This document shows positions 1-7,162 of a DNA stretch of 64,000 bases, piece after piece. The notes under the pieces were generated by a model. It was given only the letters and a program-made list of their open reading frames with translations. It ran no database searches and had not been told where the DNA came from. This DNA is from Rothia nasisuis. GTDB lineage: Bacteria > Actinomycetota > Actinomycetes > Actinomycetales > Micrococcaceae. Within the stretch, counting starts at the first letter, position 1. Each line of letters opens with the position of its first letter. Made by a program: the position numbers and the translations under genes. The DNA is taken from assembly GCF_928381405.1 (NCBI RefSeq), contig NZ_CAKMSB010000004.1, forward strand, positions 124,001 to 188,000, given 5' to 3'.

Positions 1-402
1 CGCATGATTGCCCAGTACGCCCTGGCCGGTGAAAAGAACCTGCTGGTGGTGGGTACCGACCACGGGGCTGAGGCCGTGACCGGCTTTTTCACCAAGTTCG
101 GCGACGGCGCGGCGGACGTCATGCCCCTCTTTGGTCTCAACAAGCGGCAGAACCGCGCCCTGCTCAAGGTACTGGGTGCTGAAAAGAGGCTCTGGGAGAA
201 GGAACCCACCGCTGACCTGCTGGATGGCAAGCCGGGCCGCACTGACGAGGACGAGCTCGGTATTACCTACGACCAGATTGACGACTACCTGGAGGGCCGC
301 CAGATAGATGAGACTGCGACCGGAAACATCGAGGGCAAGTTCCTGCGCACCCGCCACAAGCGCACCACCCCCGTCACGGTTTTCGATTCCTGGTACAAGT
401 AG
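1..402 (+). CDS. nadE: NH3-dependent NAD+ synthetase, C-terminal part (cut by window edge)
   Basis: This is the last ~133 residues of NAD+ synthetase, the cytoplasmic enzyme that amidates deamido-NAD+ using ATP and ammonia. The reading frame is open through base 1, so the start lies outside the window. Recognisable family features are the RMIAQY segment, the GTDHGAE stretch near the ATP/NaAD site, and the C-terminal HKR...P.TVFDSWY tail typical of bacterial NadE. The stretch ETATGNIEG differs from the duplicated tail downstream, which reads ETAAENIEG. The last 148 bp recur about 2 kb further on with four mismatches, so this 3' end was probably involved in a recombination or insertion event. 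Confidence 0.93.
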   Translation, partial: RMIAQYALAGEKNLLVVGTDHGAEAVTGFFTKFGDGAADVMPLFGLNKRQNRALLKVLGAEKRLWEKEPTADLLDGKPGRTDEDELGITYDQIDDYLEGRQIDETATGNIEGKFLRTRHKRTTPVTVFDSWYK

Positions 403-446
403 TAGGTAGAGACGAGGGGTGGTTCCCTTGCGGTAACTTACCCCCC

Positions 447-476
447 TTGAAAGTACCTATATACCTGCCCTTATCC
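447..476 (+). promoter_or_regulatory. Putative promoter of the oxidoreductase gene
   Basis: TTGAAA (447-452) and TTATCC (471-476) are separated by 18 bp, just before the oxidoreductase start. The spacer contains GTACCTATATAC, a loose inverted repeat that could be the site of the HxlR regulator encoded downstream. The -10 match is weak and the regulator link is inferred from proximity only. Confidence 0.35.
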
Positions 477-483
477 TTTTTTC

Positions 484-1485
484 ATGAATAACAACATGAA
501 AATCATAGCTATGACAGAGTCTTTTCCGATTGATGTGGATGAGGCACTTATTGAAACTACCGCGCCCCTTCCAACCGTGACTTCGAAAGACTTGCTGGTC
601 AAAGTACATGCTGTCTCGGTCAACCCCGTTGACGCAAAAGTCAGGGCGGGGGCAGGCCATCAAGATACCCCAAAAATTCTTGGGTGGGATGCTGCCGGCC
701 GGGTCGAAGCTGTTGGCGAAGACGTGCAGGGCTTCTCAGTGGGCGACGACGTGTTCTACGCTGGTGACTTGACCCGACAGGGTAGCAACGCTGAATATCA
801 GACGGTTGATTATCGTATTGTTGCCAAGAAACCCTCGTCAATGAATTATGCAGATGCAGCAGCGCTCCCCCTTACATCTATCACCGCTTGGGAAACCCTG
901 TTTGACCATATGAACCTCGGAGCTGACTCAACCGGTAATCTTCTGGTGGTTGGTGGCGCTGGAGGTGTTGGGTCAATGATTATCCAGCTGGCCAAGGCTA
1001 AGACTTCACTGACCGTGATTGCCTCAGCCTCACGCCCAGAATCAACAGAGTGGTGCAGGAGCCTGGGGGCAGACCATGTAGTTGACCATACTCAGGGCTT
1101 AAGTTCGCAGGTTCAAGAGCTGGGCGGGGCGGATTTTGTGTTCTCAGCATTTACAGCCGGTGCTGAGGAGGAACTGGCCAATGCGATGAACCCACAAAGT
1201 CATCTCGTCCTGATTGATGACCCCGAAGCCTTTAACATAGGAGCCTTTAAGGCTAAATCTATTACTGTAACCCCAGAATTTATGTTTACTCGGTCAATGT
1301 TTGAGACTCCTGATATGAGCTACCAGTCGGAGCTCCTGACAGAAGTGGCGCAGATGGTTGACGGTGAGGTATTGAAAGGAACAGCAACCGAATATCTGCG
1401 CGGGCTCAGCACAGAAACCTTTCGCGTAGCTCATCAAAAAATTGAATCTTCAAGGACAATTGGCAAGATCGTAGTTTCCTTCTAA
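484..1485 (+). CDS. Zinc-type alcohol dehydrogenase / quinone oxidoreductase family protein
   Basis: A 333-residue MDR-superfamily protein. Residues ~30-120 form the GroES-like domain (SVNPVDAKVRAG, GWDAAGRV), and residues ~150-180 hold the NAD(P)H-binding VVGGAGGVGSM motif of the Rossmann domain. It lacks the cysteine-rich structural zinc loop, which fits the quinone oxidoreductase subgroup that reduces quinones or enones with NADPH. Members of this subgroup often sit beside an HxlR-type redox sensor, as here, where the regulator gene converges on it. No strong ribosome site precedes the first ATG, so the start could be the internal ATG four codons later. The gene lies between two copies of the nadE 3' end and is probably acquired DNA. 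Substrate unknown. Confidence 0.85.
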   Translation: MNNNMKIIAMTESFPIDVDEALIETTAPLPTVTSKDLLVKVHAVSVNPVDAKVRAGAGHQDTPKILGWDAAGRVEAVGEDVQGFSVGDDVFYAGDLTRQGSNAEYQTVDYRIVAKKPSSMNYADAAALPLTSITAWETLFDHMNLGADSTGNLLVVGGAGGVGSMIIQLAKAKTSLTVIASASRPESTEWCRSLGADHVVDHTQGLSSQVQELGGADFVFSAFTAGAEEELANAMNPQSHLVLIDDPEAFNIGAFKAKSITVTPEFMFTRSMFETPDMSYQSELLTEVAQMVDGEVLKGTATEYLRGLSTETFRVAHQKIESSRTIGKIVVSF

Positions 1486-1505
1486 GAACCTATAGATTCT
1501 TTTCT

Positions 1506-1555
1506 CAGTAACCCGGGTTAGCACTCATTGCGGGGCCGGGTTACTGACTATTTTT
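1506..1555 (+). terminator. Terminator between convergent oxidoreductase and hxlR genes
   Basis: CAGTAACCCGG (1506-1516) and CCGGGTTACTG (1536-1546) form a perfect 11-bp stem, followed by ACTATTTTT. The stem could also serve the convergent regulator gene, although the T tract favours the plus strand. Confidence 0.75.
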
Positions 1556-1592
1556 GAGCAAGCCCCAGTTGTTGCTGGACCGCTTACCAGCA

Positions 1593-1976
1593 CTATCCTT
1601 TAGCTTCTAGAGAGTCATCATAAGCCTGTTGTGCTGCGATGACTTCGCTCTTATGGCTTTCAGACCAGCTACGAAGGACTTCTAGTGGCTCTATCAAGGT
1701 TTTGCCTAAGTCCGTTATCTCGTACTGAACAGTTACAGGGACGGTAGGGAAAACGGTTCGACGCACGATACCATCACGCTCCAGGGAACGAAGAGTTTGT
1801 GTGAGCATCTTTTGGGTAACGCCGTCAACGCTACGGCGAAGCTCAGAAAAGCGTTTTGGGCCACTCTGGAGGCACCCAATGACGAGTGCGGTCCACTTGT
1901 CAGCTATACGGCTGAGGATATAGCGACAGGGGCAGTTTCGGTCATAAACGTCGGCTTTGCTCTCACAGTTCCTCAC
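1593..1976 (-). CDS. HxlR-family transcriptional regulator
   Basis: A 127-residue winged-helix protein of the HxlR (YodB/HypR-type) family. Residues ~14-20 (NCPCRYIL) carry the conserved N-terminal cysteine region used by several members to sense quinones, aldehydes or disulfide stress. The helix-turn-helix follows (KRFSELRRSVDGVTQKMLTQTLRSLERDGIV), then a wing and C-terminal dimer helix. It starts with GTG; a GGAGG lies about 14 nt upstream, further than usual, so translation may be weak. It converges on the oxidoreductase gene, and a redox/electrophile-responsive pair is the simplest reading. The effector is not known. Confidence 0.85.
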   Translation of the reverse strand: MRNCESKADVYDRNCPCRYILSRIADKWTALVIGCLQSGPKRFSELRRSVDGVTQKMLTQTLRSLERDGIVRRTVFPTVPVTVQYEITDLGKTLIEPLEVLRSWSESHKSEVIAAQQAYDDSLEAKG

Positions 1977-2060
1977 ACACCCGAAATATACCCTCCGCCC
2001 ACCATAAAATGAACCTATTTTTACTATTCGAGATTATGATTAATTTCAAATTTTTAAGCA

Positions 2061-2246
2061 TAGAGGCTTATTCAAAAATAATCAGGCGACCCAGGCTCGC
2101 AGCGAAGAGCTGCTGGCTCAGATGGAGTCGGCAGCTTCCGAGCGCACGAGGAAAGAAAGGCTGATGAGAAAGTAGGCGAAGCCGCTGGGCTCCATCGAGT
2201 GCGAGCCTGGGGGCACCTCAAGAAAGGCCTGATGAATAAGCCTCTA
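2061..2246. mobile_element. MITE-like inverted-repeat element (186 bp)
   Basis: The element is bounded by a perfect 14-bp terminal inverted repeat, TAGAGGCTTATTCA (2061-2074) and TGAATAAGCCTCTA (2233-2246). Inside is a second perfect inverted repeat, CCCAGGCTCGC (2090-2100) and GCGAGCCTGGG (2201-2211). It has no coding capacity. Related copies or fragments occur at 13391-13483, 13739-13752 and 16265-16289, so this is a dispersed family rather than a chance hairpin. The size and structure fit a non-autonomous transposon, but no transposase or clear target duplication is visible. Confidence 0.7.
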
Positions 2247-2266
2247 TACTTTCATATCTCCTAGAG

Positions 2267-2416
2267 ATGCTCGGTATTACCTACGACCAGATTGACGACT
2301 ACCTGGAGGGCCGCCAGATAGATGAGACTGCGGCCGAAAACATCGAGGGCAAGTTCCTGCGCACCCGCCATAAGCGCACCACCCCCGTCACGGTTTTCGA
2401 TTCCTGGTACACGTAG
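2267..2416 (+). pseudogene. Duplicated 3' fragment of nadE
   Basis: Bases 2269-2416 match 255-402 with no gaps and only four substitutions over 148 bp. The copy ends at the same stop codon. It encodes the last ~48 residues of NAD+ synthetase ([14 protein letters not shown] through SWY), with ETAAENIEG instead of ETATGNIEG and a changed last codon. An ATG happens to sit at its 5' end, but a 49-residue tail cannot be a functional synthetase. The copy lies just after the MITE-like element and just before the AhpD-like gene, so it probably marks the original nadE 3' flank. Confidence 0.88.
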
Positions 2417-2469
2417 TTCACCCGCTACTGGCCCACGCCGTACACGCTCGGTAGAGGTAAGCTGGTGGC

Positions 2470-2925
2470 ATGTCTGAAACCCACCAGGAGTTCTATCTCG
2501 ATAAGTCTGACCCGGCAGCCTGGGCTGCCTTTGGTGCCCTGAGCAAGCAGGCCGGTGACTCTGCCCGCACTGCGGGACTCGATGACCAGCTCATTGAACT
2601 GGTCTGCCTGCGCGTCTCGCAGATTAACGGCTGCGCCTACTGCCTGAAAGTGCATACTAAGCGCGCTATCAAGGCCGGGGTATCCGATACTCGCCGTGCC
2701 CTGGTGAGCGCCTGGGAGGAAAGCAGCGAATACAGCCTGACCGAAAAGGCTGCCCTCTTTCTGGCCGAAACCGTCACCCAGCTCCCCTGCGCAGAAGACC
2801 GCAGCTTCGCCCAAACCTACGCCCGCGGCGTGCTCACCGACGATCAGTACTCAGCTGTGCAGTGGCTGGCTATCACCATGAACGCCGCCAACCGCATCTC
2901 CATCATGTCGCAACACCCGGCCTAG
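2470..2925 (+). CDS. Carboxymuconolactone decarboxylase / AhpD-like family protein
   Basis: A 151-residue all-helical protein of the CMD/AhpD family. Residues ~55-65 carry the CxxC motif in NGCAYCLKVHTKRA, with the following histidine, which is the signature of the alkylhydroperoxidase branch. In characterised relatives the cysteine pair passes electrons to peroxiredoxins or directly reduces peroxides. The upstream sequence has GGTAAG-type ribosome-site character before the ATG. It stands alone on the plus strand after the nadE remnant. Peroxidase activity is inferred from the motif; many family members have unknown substrates. Confidence 0.85.
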   Translation: MSETHQEFYLDKSDPAAWAAFGALSKQAGDSARTAGLDDQLIELVCLRVSQINGCAYCLKVHTKRAIKAGVSDTRRALVSAWEESSEYSLTEKAALFLAETVTQLPCAEDRSFAQTYARGVLTDDQYSAVQWLAITMNAANRISIMSQHPA

Positions 2926-3059
2926 CCCGGCAGCGTCCGCGCCCTATTCTGCCCGCAGTAGGGTCGCAGTAGAGTCGCAGTGGGGCAGCAGGCTGGGAAT
3001 AGAAACCCGACTCGTGCGTTAAACCCAACACAGATACTTTACGTTGAAAGGAAAATGCT

Positions 3060-3422
3060 GTGGTAGCACCGCTCGAAACCCCGGTGATTAAGGAACGTAA
3101 CGACGGCGGCTACGGCGCCTACGAAATCTTCGTGGACGGCTCTAGCGCCCCCGCAGGTTTCACCCAGTTCTTCGACTACGCAGAGGGCGGTACGCAGCAG
3201 CGCATCTTCCCACACACGGTCATCAAGGATGAGTTCGGCGGGCAGGGGTTAGCCTCCATGCTGGTCAAGGACGCTCTGGAGCAGGCGCTTGCGGCGGGTT
3301 ACCAGCCGGTCGTCGTCTGCCCTTACATCAAGAAGTGGCTCGAGAAACACCCGGACTACGCCGAGAAGACCACTAAGCCCACGCCGGCCCACCTGCGCTT
3401 TTTGGCGCAGGCCCTCAGGTAA
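3060..3422 (+). CDS. GNAT-family (YjdJ-type) N-acetyltransferase
   Basis: A 120-residue single-domain acetyltransferase of the small YjdJ/GTLF3-like branch. The acetyl-CoA-binding region is the segment IKDEFGGQGLASMLVKDALE (residues ~60-80), followed by the branch-typical CPYIKKWLEKHPDYAE near the C-terminus. Translation most likely begins at GTG, which has AAAGGA 6-8 nt upstream. The gene is monocistronic and faces the aminopeptidase gene. The acceptor substrate cannot be predicted. Confidence 0.85.
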   Translation: MVAPLETPVIKERNDGGYGAYEIFVDGSSAPAGFTQFFDYAEGGTQQRIFPHTVIKDEFGGQGLASMLVKDALEQALAAGYQPVVVCPYIKKWLEKHPDYAEKTTKPTPAHLRFLAQALR

Positions 3423-3443
3423 GGCAGGGGCCCGATAAGCTCC

Positions 3444-4772
3444 CTAAATCCGGTAGAACCCCTCGATTGCGCGGGTCAGGTGGGCCATGTCAGCAACCGT
3501 GGTCAGCTCACGAGCTGAGTGCATGGAGAGCAGGCCAACACCCACATCAACGGTGCGCATGCCAAGCCGGGTGGCGGTGATAGGGCCGATAGTGGAGCCG
3601 CAGGGCACCTTGTTGTTGGAGACAAACTCCTGGTAGGGCACCTCTGCAAGGGCGCAGGCCTGGGCGAAGATTCCTGCCCCAAGAGCGTCTGTGGCGTAGC
3701 GCTGGTTGGCGTTAATTTTCAGCAGGGGGCCACCGCCGGGTTCGGGGCGCACAGCGGGGTCGTGGTGGCCGGCGTAGTTGGGGTGGGCCAGGTGCCCGGC
3801 ATCTGACGAAAGGCAGATAGACTCAGCCACCGACCGGCGGTAGTCCGCCGGGGAGTCGCCACGTGCGTCCGCGAGACGAACCAGGACGTCCTCCAAGAAG
3901 GGGCCCGCCGCGCCAGAACGGGTCTCAGACCCGATTTCCTCGTGATCGAAGGCTGCCAGCATAGCGGTCTGAGCAGAGCCAGCACCCGATTCGGCGTAGC
4001 GAATCAGGGCGGTCAGACCCGCGTGCACGGAGCTCAGATTGTCAAGGCGGGCAGAGGCAAAGAGCTCCTCCTTCTCGCCAAAGACGCGGGGTGGCTGAGC
4101 GTCGGCAAAGAGCAGGTCGTAGCCCACGATGGTTTCGGGGTCAACGGCGCCACCCTCGGCGCCTTCGGCCAGGTAGGCCAACACATCACCGGCAGAATCG
4201 CCGAAGCCCCAGACGGGGTAGAGGTTACCCTGCTTATCAAGTTTAAGCCCCTCGTTAGCAGCGCGGTCCAGGTGGATAGCCAGCTGCGGGATGCGGGCGA
4301 CTGGCCCGGTAGCTACCAGGCGGGTTTGAAGCTGCCCGTCAATGAGCACGGTCAGACGACCAGCCAGGCGCAGTTCACGATCCAGCCAGGAGTTCAGCAG
4401 GGGCCCACCGTAGACCTCCACGCCCACCTGGTTCCAGGTGAGGGTACGCACTGACGGCTTGGGCTTGACCTTGAATCCGGGTGAATCGGTGTGAGCGCCC
4501 AGCACCCGGTAGCTTTCATGGGCATCGGTGCCCACCCATGCAATGATGGCACCATCTCGCACCACATAATGCTTGCCGGTTGTAGGCGAGGCGCCCCAGG
4601 CGTCCTGCTCCTTGAGCTCGGTGAAACCGGTTGCACGCAGGCGGCGGGCGGCCTCAGCGGCCGCGTGGTAGGAGGTTGGGGACGCCGTCACAAAGGCGGC
4701 TAGGTCATCGATGTTGGTTCGGGGGTCGAGGTCAGCTACGGCCTGTGCTGGTGAAGGAGTCATAGGGCACAT
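3444..4772 (-). CDS. apeB: M18-family aspartyl aminopeptidase-type metallopeptidase
   Basis: A 442-residue cytosolic dinuclear-zinc aminopeptidase. M18 hallmarks are HTDSPG (His94), SARLDN, FDHEEIGS, SSDAGHLAHPNY and the C-terminal HSARE region, which supply the metal ligands and catalytic glutamate. M18 enzymes form large tetrahedral oligomers and remove N-terminal residues, often Asp/Glu, from peptides. The start is one base after the stop of the CPBP gene (TAA-A-ATG on the minus strand), so the two are translationally coupled; a second in-frame ATG three codons later is possible. Confidence 0.92.
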   Translation of the reverse strand: MCPMTPSPAQAVADLDPRTNIDDLAAFVTASPTSYHAAAEAARRLRATGFTELKEQDAWGASPTTGKHYVVRDGAIIAWVGTDAHESYRVLGAHTDSPGFKVKPKPSVRTLTWNQVGVEVYGGPLLNSWLDRELRLAGRLTVLIDGQLQTRLVATGPVARIPQLAIHLDRAANEGLKLDKQGNLYPVWGFGDSAGDVLAYLAEGAEGGAVDPETIVGYDLLFADAQPPRVFGEKEELFASARLDNLSSVHAGLTALIRYAESGAGSAQTAMLAAFDHEEIGSETRSGAAGPFLEDVLVRLADARGDSPADYRRSVAESICLSSDAGHLAHPNYAGHHDPAVRPEPGGGPLLKINANQRYATDALGAGIFAQACALAEVPYQEFVSNNKVPCGSTIGPITATRLGMRTVDVGVGLLSMHSARELTTVADMAHLTRAIEGFYRI

Positions 4773-4773
4773 T

Positions 4774-5898
4774 TTACCGTTGCTTCACCCACACCTGGGC
4801 CATACGGGTGCGGGCCAGGCGGCGGCGGTTGGCTACAAGGACGACCACCAGCACGTAGAGCCCCTGCGTCACAATCGACGAGACCAGCATGGCTGGGGTA
4901 GAGCCCTGAGCTGCGAAGGGGTCAGCGGCACCAAAAATACCAAGGCCCATAGCCAGCAGGTTGTTAACCACGTGCAGAGCGATAGCGGCCTCCAGCCCAC
5001 CGGTGCGCCAGGTGACAAAGCCAGCGGCGATACCCATAAAGAGAATGGAAAGCTGAGCCCATAGATCGTACATGTGACCCAGCATGAAAAGCGGTGCAGG
5101 CAGAACAATCGCCCAGACCGGGTTCCGTAGCCAGCGGCCGAGGGTCTGCATGAGGTAGCCACGAAAAACCAGTTCCTCGGCGTAGGCCTGAAAGGGCACA
5201 AGCAGCACCACCAAGACCAGCAGAGTCGCTAGGGTCCAGCCTGAAGCGGTAGCACCCGAGGTAAAGAACGGCTCCCCGGCCAGGGCTCCCATGATGAGCG
5301 GCACGGCAACGAACATCAGGGTAGCGATTAGAGTGCAGATTCCCAGCCAGCCCCAGCGCATACGTCCGGCTACCGAGTGCACCAAGCCCCAGGGCTTGGG
5401 CCCCACAATCAGGCGGGCCAACCACAGGCAGGGGAACATCAGCGCCACCGAGCCGAAGAAGAGCACAAAGATGAGAGGGTCCTCAAGGGCTGCGGCCTGG
5501 AGTTGCGCAGCTACCTCGTTTGCGGTGGCTGTGGCATCGATTGTGAGCTGCCCCGAGGCTGCCTGCTCATTGAGGGAACGCATCAGAGAGGGCACCAGCA
5601 GGGCCACACTCAGCACTACCGAAATGACCAGGTAGATAGGCACACCGATGAGCGCTTCAAGCAGGGGCGTGAACCAGCGGTTCTTGGGGTCGGCCAGGGC
5701 CAGGCGGTGATAGCCGAGCTCCTGGGTCTGCGCTACGTATCCGGGCCGCCAGCCCGGCGGGGGCACCTGCACGGGCACCTGTGGGGCCGGGTAGGGCGCT
5801 GGTACTTGACCGGTCTGTTCCGGCGGGTAGGTGTAGGGTGCGGGGTGGTGCTGGCTCTGCTGCATCTGCCAGGGGGTGGGCTGGTTAGGGGTACTCAT
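4774..5898 (-). CDS. CPBP-family intramembrane metalloprotease
   Basis: A 374-residue membrane protein. About 70 Pro/Gln-rich cytoplasmic residues (MQQSQHHPAPYTYPP, AQTQELGYHRL) are followed by roughly eight hydrophobic helices. The CPBP/Abi signature is present: EELVFRG (Glu241-Glu242), HMYD, and HVVNN in the last third, which form the intramembrane metal site of type II CAAX-prenyl-protease relatives. Bacterial members act in bacteriocin self-immunity or membrane-protein processing, but the substrate here is unknown. The gene is coupled to the aminopeptidase gene. Confidence 0.85.
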   Translation of the reverse strand: MSTPNQPTPWQMQQSQHHPAPYTYPPEQTGQVPAPYPAPQVPVQVPPPGWRPGYVAQTQELGYHRLALADPKNRWFTPLLEALIGVPIYLVISVVLSVALLVPSLMRSLNEQAASGQLTIDATATANEVAAQLQAAALEDPLIFVLFFGSVALMFPCLWLARLIVGPKPWGLVHSVAGRMRWGWLGICTLIATLMFVAVPLIMGALAGEPFFTSGATASGWTLATLLVLVVLLVPFQAYAEELVFRGYLMQTLGRWLRNPVWAIVLPAPLFMLGHMYDLWAQLSILFMGIAAGFVTWRTGGLEAAIALHVVNNLLAMGLGIFGAADPFAAQGSTPAMLVSSIVTQGLYVLVVVLVANRRRLARTRMAQVWVKQR

Positions 5899-5965
5899 AC
5901 CTCTACCCTACACACGGCCCACCCTCCCCCACCAAGATAGCAGGGCTAAAGAGGCTCTCTCCGGG

Positions 5966-6475
5966 TTACTTGTCGGTGGTTTCGGGTGCAGATGCCTCGT
6001 CACCGTCTGCCTGCTGGGCGGGGGCAGAAGCGTCCTGTTCTGTGGTCTTGCGGACGGCTACCAGCTTGGTGCTGCGCTTGGCTTTGGCGCGGCCGGGTAG
6101 GCGTTTGGCGGGACGTTCCTGCGCGGCCTTCTTGGGCAGGGCGGCAATGCGCAGGGCCAGCTCTAGCACGAGTAGCCCGAGCGCAGCGTAAAAAACGTAG
6201 TAGGAGGGGTAGAAGTAATAGAGGCTGGCGTTCCACCCGGCCACGGTAGCGCCCAGAGCGACCACGGCCAGCGCCAGAATGACGATGTGAGCCAGTGAGA
6301 AAGCCCCGGGGTTCTGCTTGTTGCGCCAGGTGATATAGATGGCCATGAGCGCAAAGAGCACAGGAAAGAAGATTTGACCAGAGAGAGCCATGGCATCGTT
6401 GGCGTAGCGGTAGATACCGAGGGCCTGGACGATGGCAGTGGCGGCAAGAATCAGAGAAGCAGGCAGTGTTTTCAC
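5966..6475 (-). CDS. Small integral membrane protein of unknown function
   Basis: A 169-residue protein. Four hydrophobic segments fill residues ~5-115, then a basic, Lys/Arg-rich tail (LPKKAAQERPAKRLPGRAKAKRS) and an acidic, low-complexity Ala/Glu/Asp end. I do not recognise a specific family. The basic tail should be cytoplasmic by the positive-inside rule. It lies between the CPBP protease and DUF456 genes on the same strand, with ~37-70 bp gaps that would allow co-transcription. Confidence 0.7.
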   Translation of the reverse strand: MKTLPASLILAATAIVQALGIYRYANDAMALSGQIFFPVLFALMAIYITWRNKQNPGAFSLAHIVILALAVVALGATVAGWNASLYYFYPSYYVFYAALGLLVLELALRIAALPKKAAQERPAKRLPGRAKAKRSTKLVAVRKTTEQDASAPAQQADGDEASAPETTDK

Positions 6476-6511
6476 GGGAGACCAGTCTACCGTGCTACCT
6501 GGTCGTGTGCG

Positions 6512-7015
6512 CTAGGCCGTCACAAAGTAGGTGATAGCGCAGATTGTGAAGATGGTGCCGGTGGTCAGGGCGGCTGCCAGTTCGAGGAGCATACCGATGC
6601 CCATTGATTTGAGGGCGGCCAGGGTACTGCCGATGGACGCGGCGAAATCTCCCTGGTTACGCACGGTTTCACTGATGAGCAGGGCGACCGCGAAGCCCAC
6701 AAAGAGCCCAACCACGGGAATCACGAACATGCCAATGACGGCACCAACGACACCCCAGAGGATCGATCTGTTGGGGATGGCCCGCCGTTTGAGGGTGCGC
6801 CCAGTCAGGACGGCCTGGGCAGCCATACCTGCGATCATGATGGGCAGGCCCAGGCCGAGTAGCCACCAGCCCTCGGGGCCGCGCAAGGTCAGGCCCCAGA
6901 GGAGTACTCCGCCCAGTAGGGCGAAGGAGCCTGGCAGGATTGGGTAAACAATGCCAATGCAACCAAGGGCAATGAGCAGGGCGGCAATGATGGTGATGGT
7001 AATGGCAAGGGTCAT
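6512..7015 (-). CDS. DUF456 domain-containing membrane protein
   Basis: A 167-residue membrane protein of the DUF456 family. It has glycine-rich hydrophobic helices with the family-like GCIGIVYPILPGSFALLGGVLLWG near the N-terminus and a long central glycine-rich hairpin (GVVGAVIGMFVIPVVGLFVGFAVAL). The function of DUF456 is unknown. It is the first gene of a leftward group running to the aminopeptidase and is divergent from the nitrite-reductase-like gene. Confidence 0.8.
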   Translation of the reverse strand: MTLAITITIIAALLIALGCIGIVYPILPGSFALLGGVLLWGLTLRGPEGWWLLGLGLPIMIAGMAAQAVLTGRTLKRRAIPNRSILWGVVGAVIGMFVIPVVGLFVGFAVALLISETVRNQGDFAASIGSTLAALKSMGIGMLLELAAALTTGTIFTICAITYFVTA

Positions 7016-7125
7016 GGACTCTAGTGTAGTGGGCAGCGCCGCCTAGACCCTTGGACTGTTCGCCCGTGTTTATTACGGGGTAGATGTTTGATGCGTTGGG
7101 TGTTTTAGCTGAGGGCACAGCTGAC

Positions 7126-7154
7126 TATAATTGGTATATCAAATACAATATTTG
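7126..7154 (+). promoter_or_regulatory. Promoter -10 and inverted repeat before the nirK-like gene
   Basis: A consensus TATAAT (7126-7131) lies 31 bp before the chosen ATG. Just downstream, CAAATA-CAA-TATTTG (7140-7154) is a perfect inverted repeat running to the ribosome site. Its position over the transcript start and leader is typical of a repressor site. Candidates include a nitric-oxide or redox-sensing repressor, but no such gene is in the window and the regulator is unknown. Confidence 0.5.
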
Positions 7155-7162
7155 GAGTGATG

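Noticed and set aside
255-2416. Prophage or integrative element att sites
   Set aside because: No integrase, excisionase or phage genes lie between the repeats, and 148 bp is much longer than a usual att core. A recombination insert is the simpler view.
2267-2416. Functional 49-residue protein
   Set aside because: It is only the tail of NadE without the ATP site and has no ribosome site suited to its ATG.
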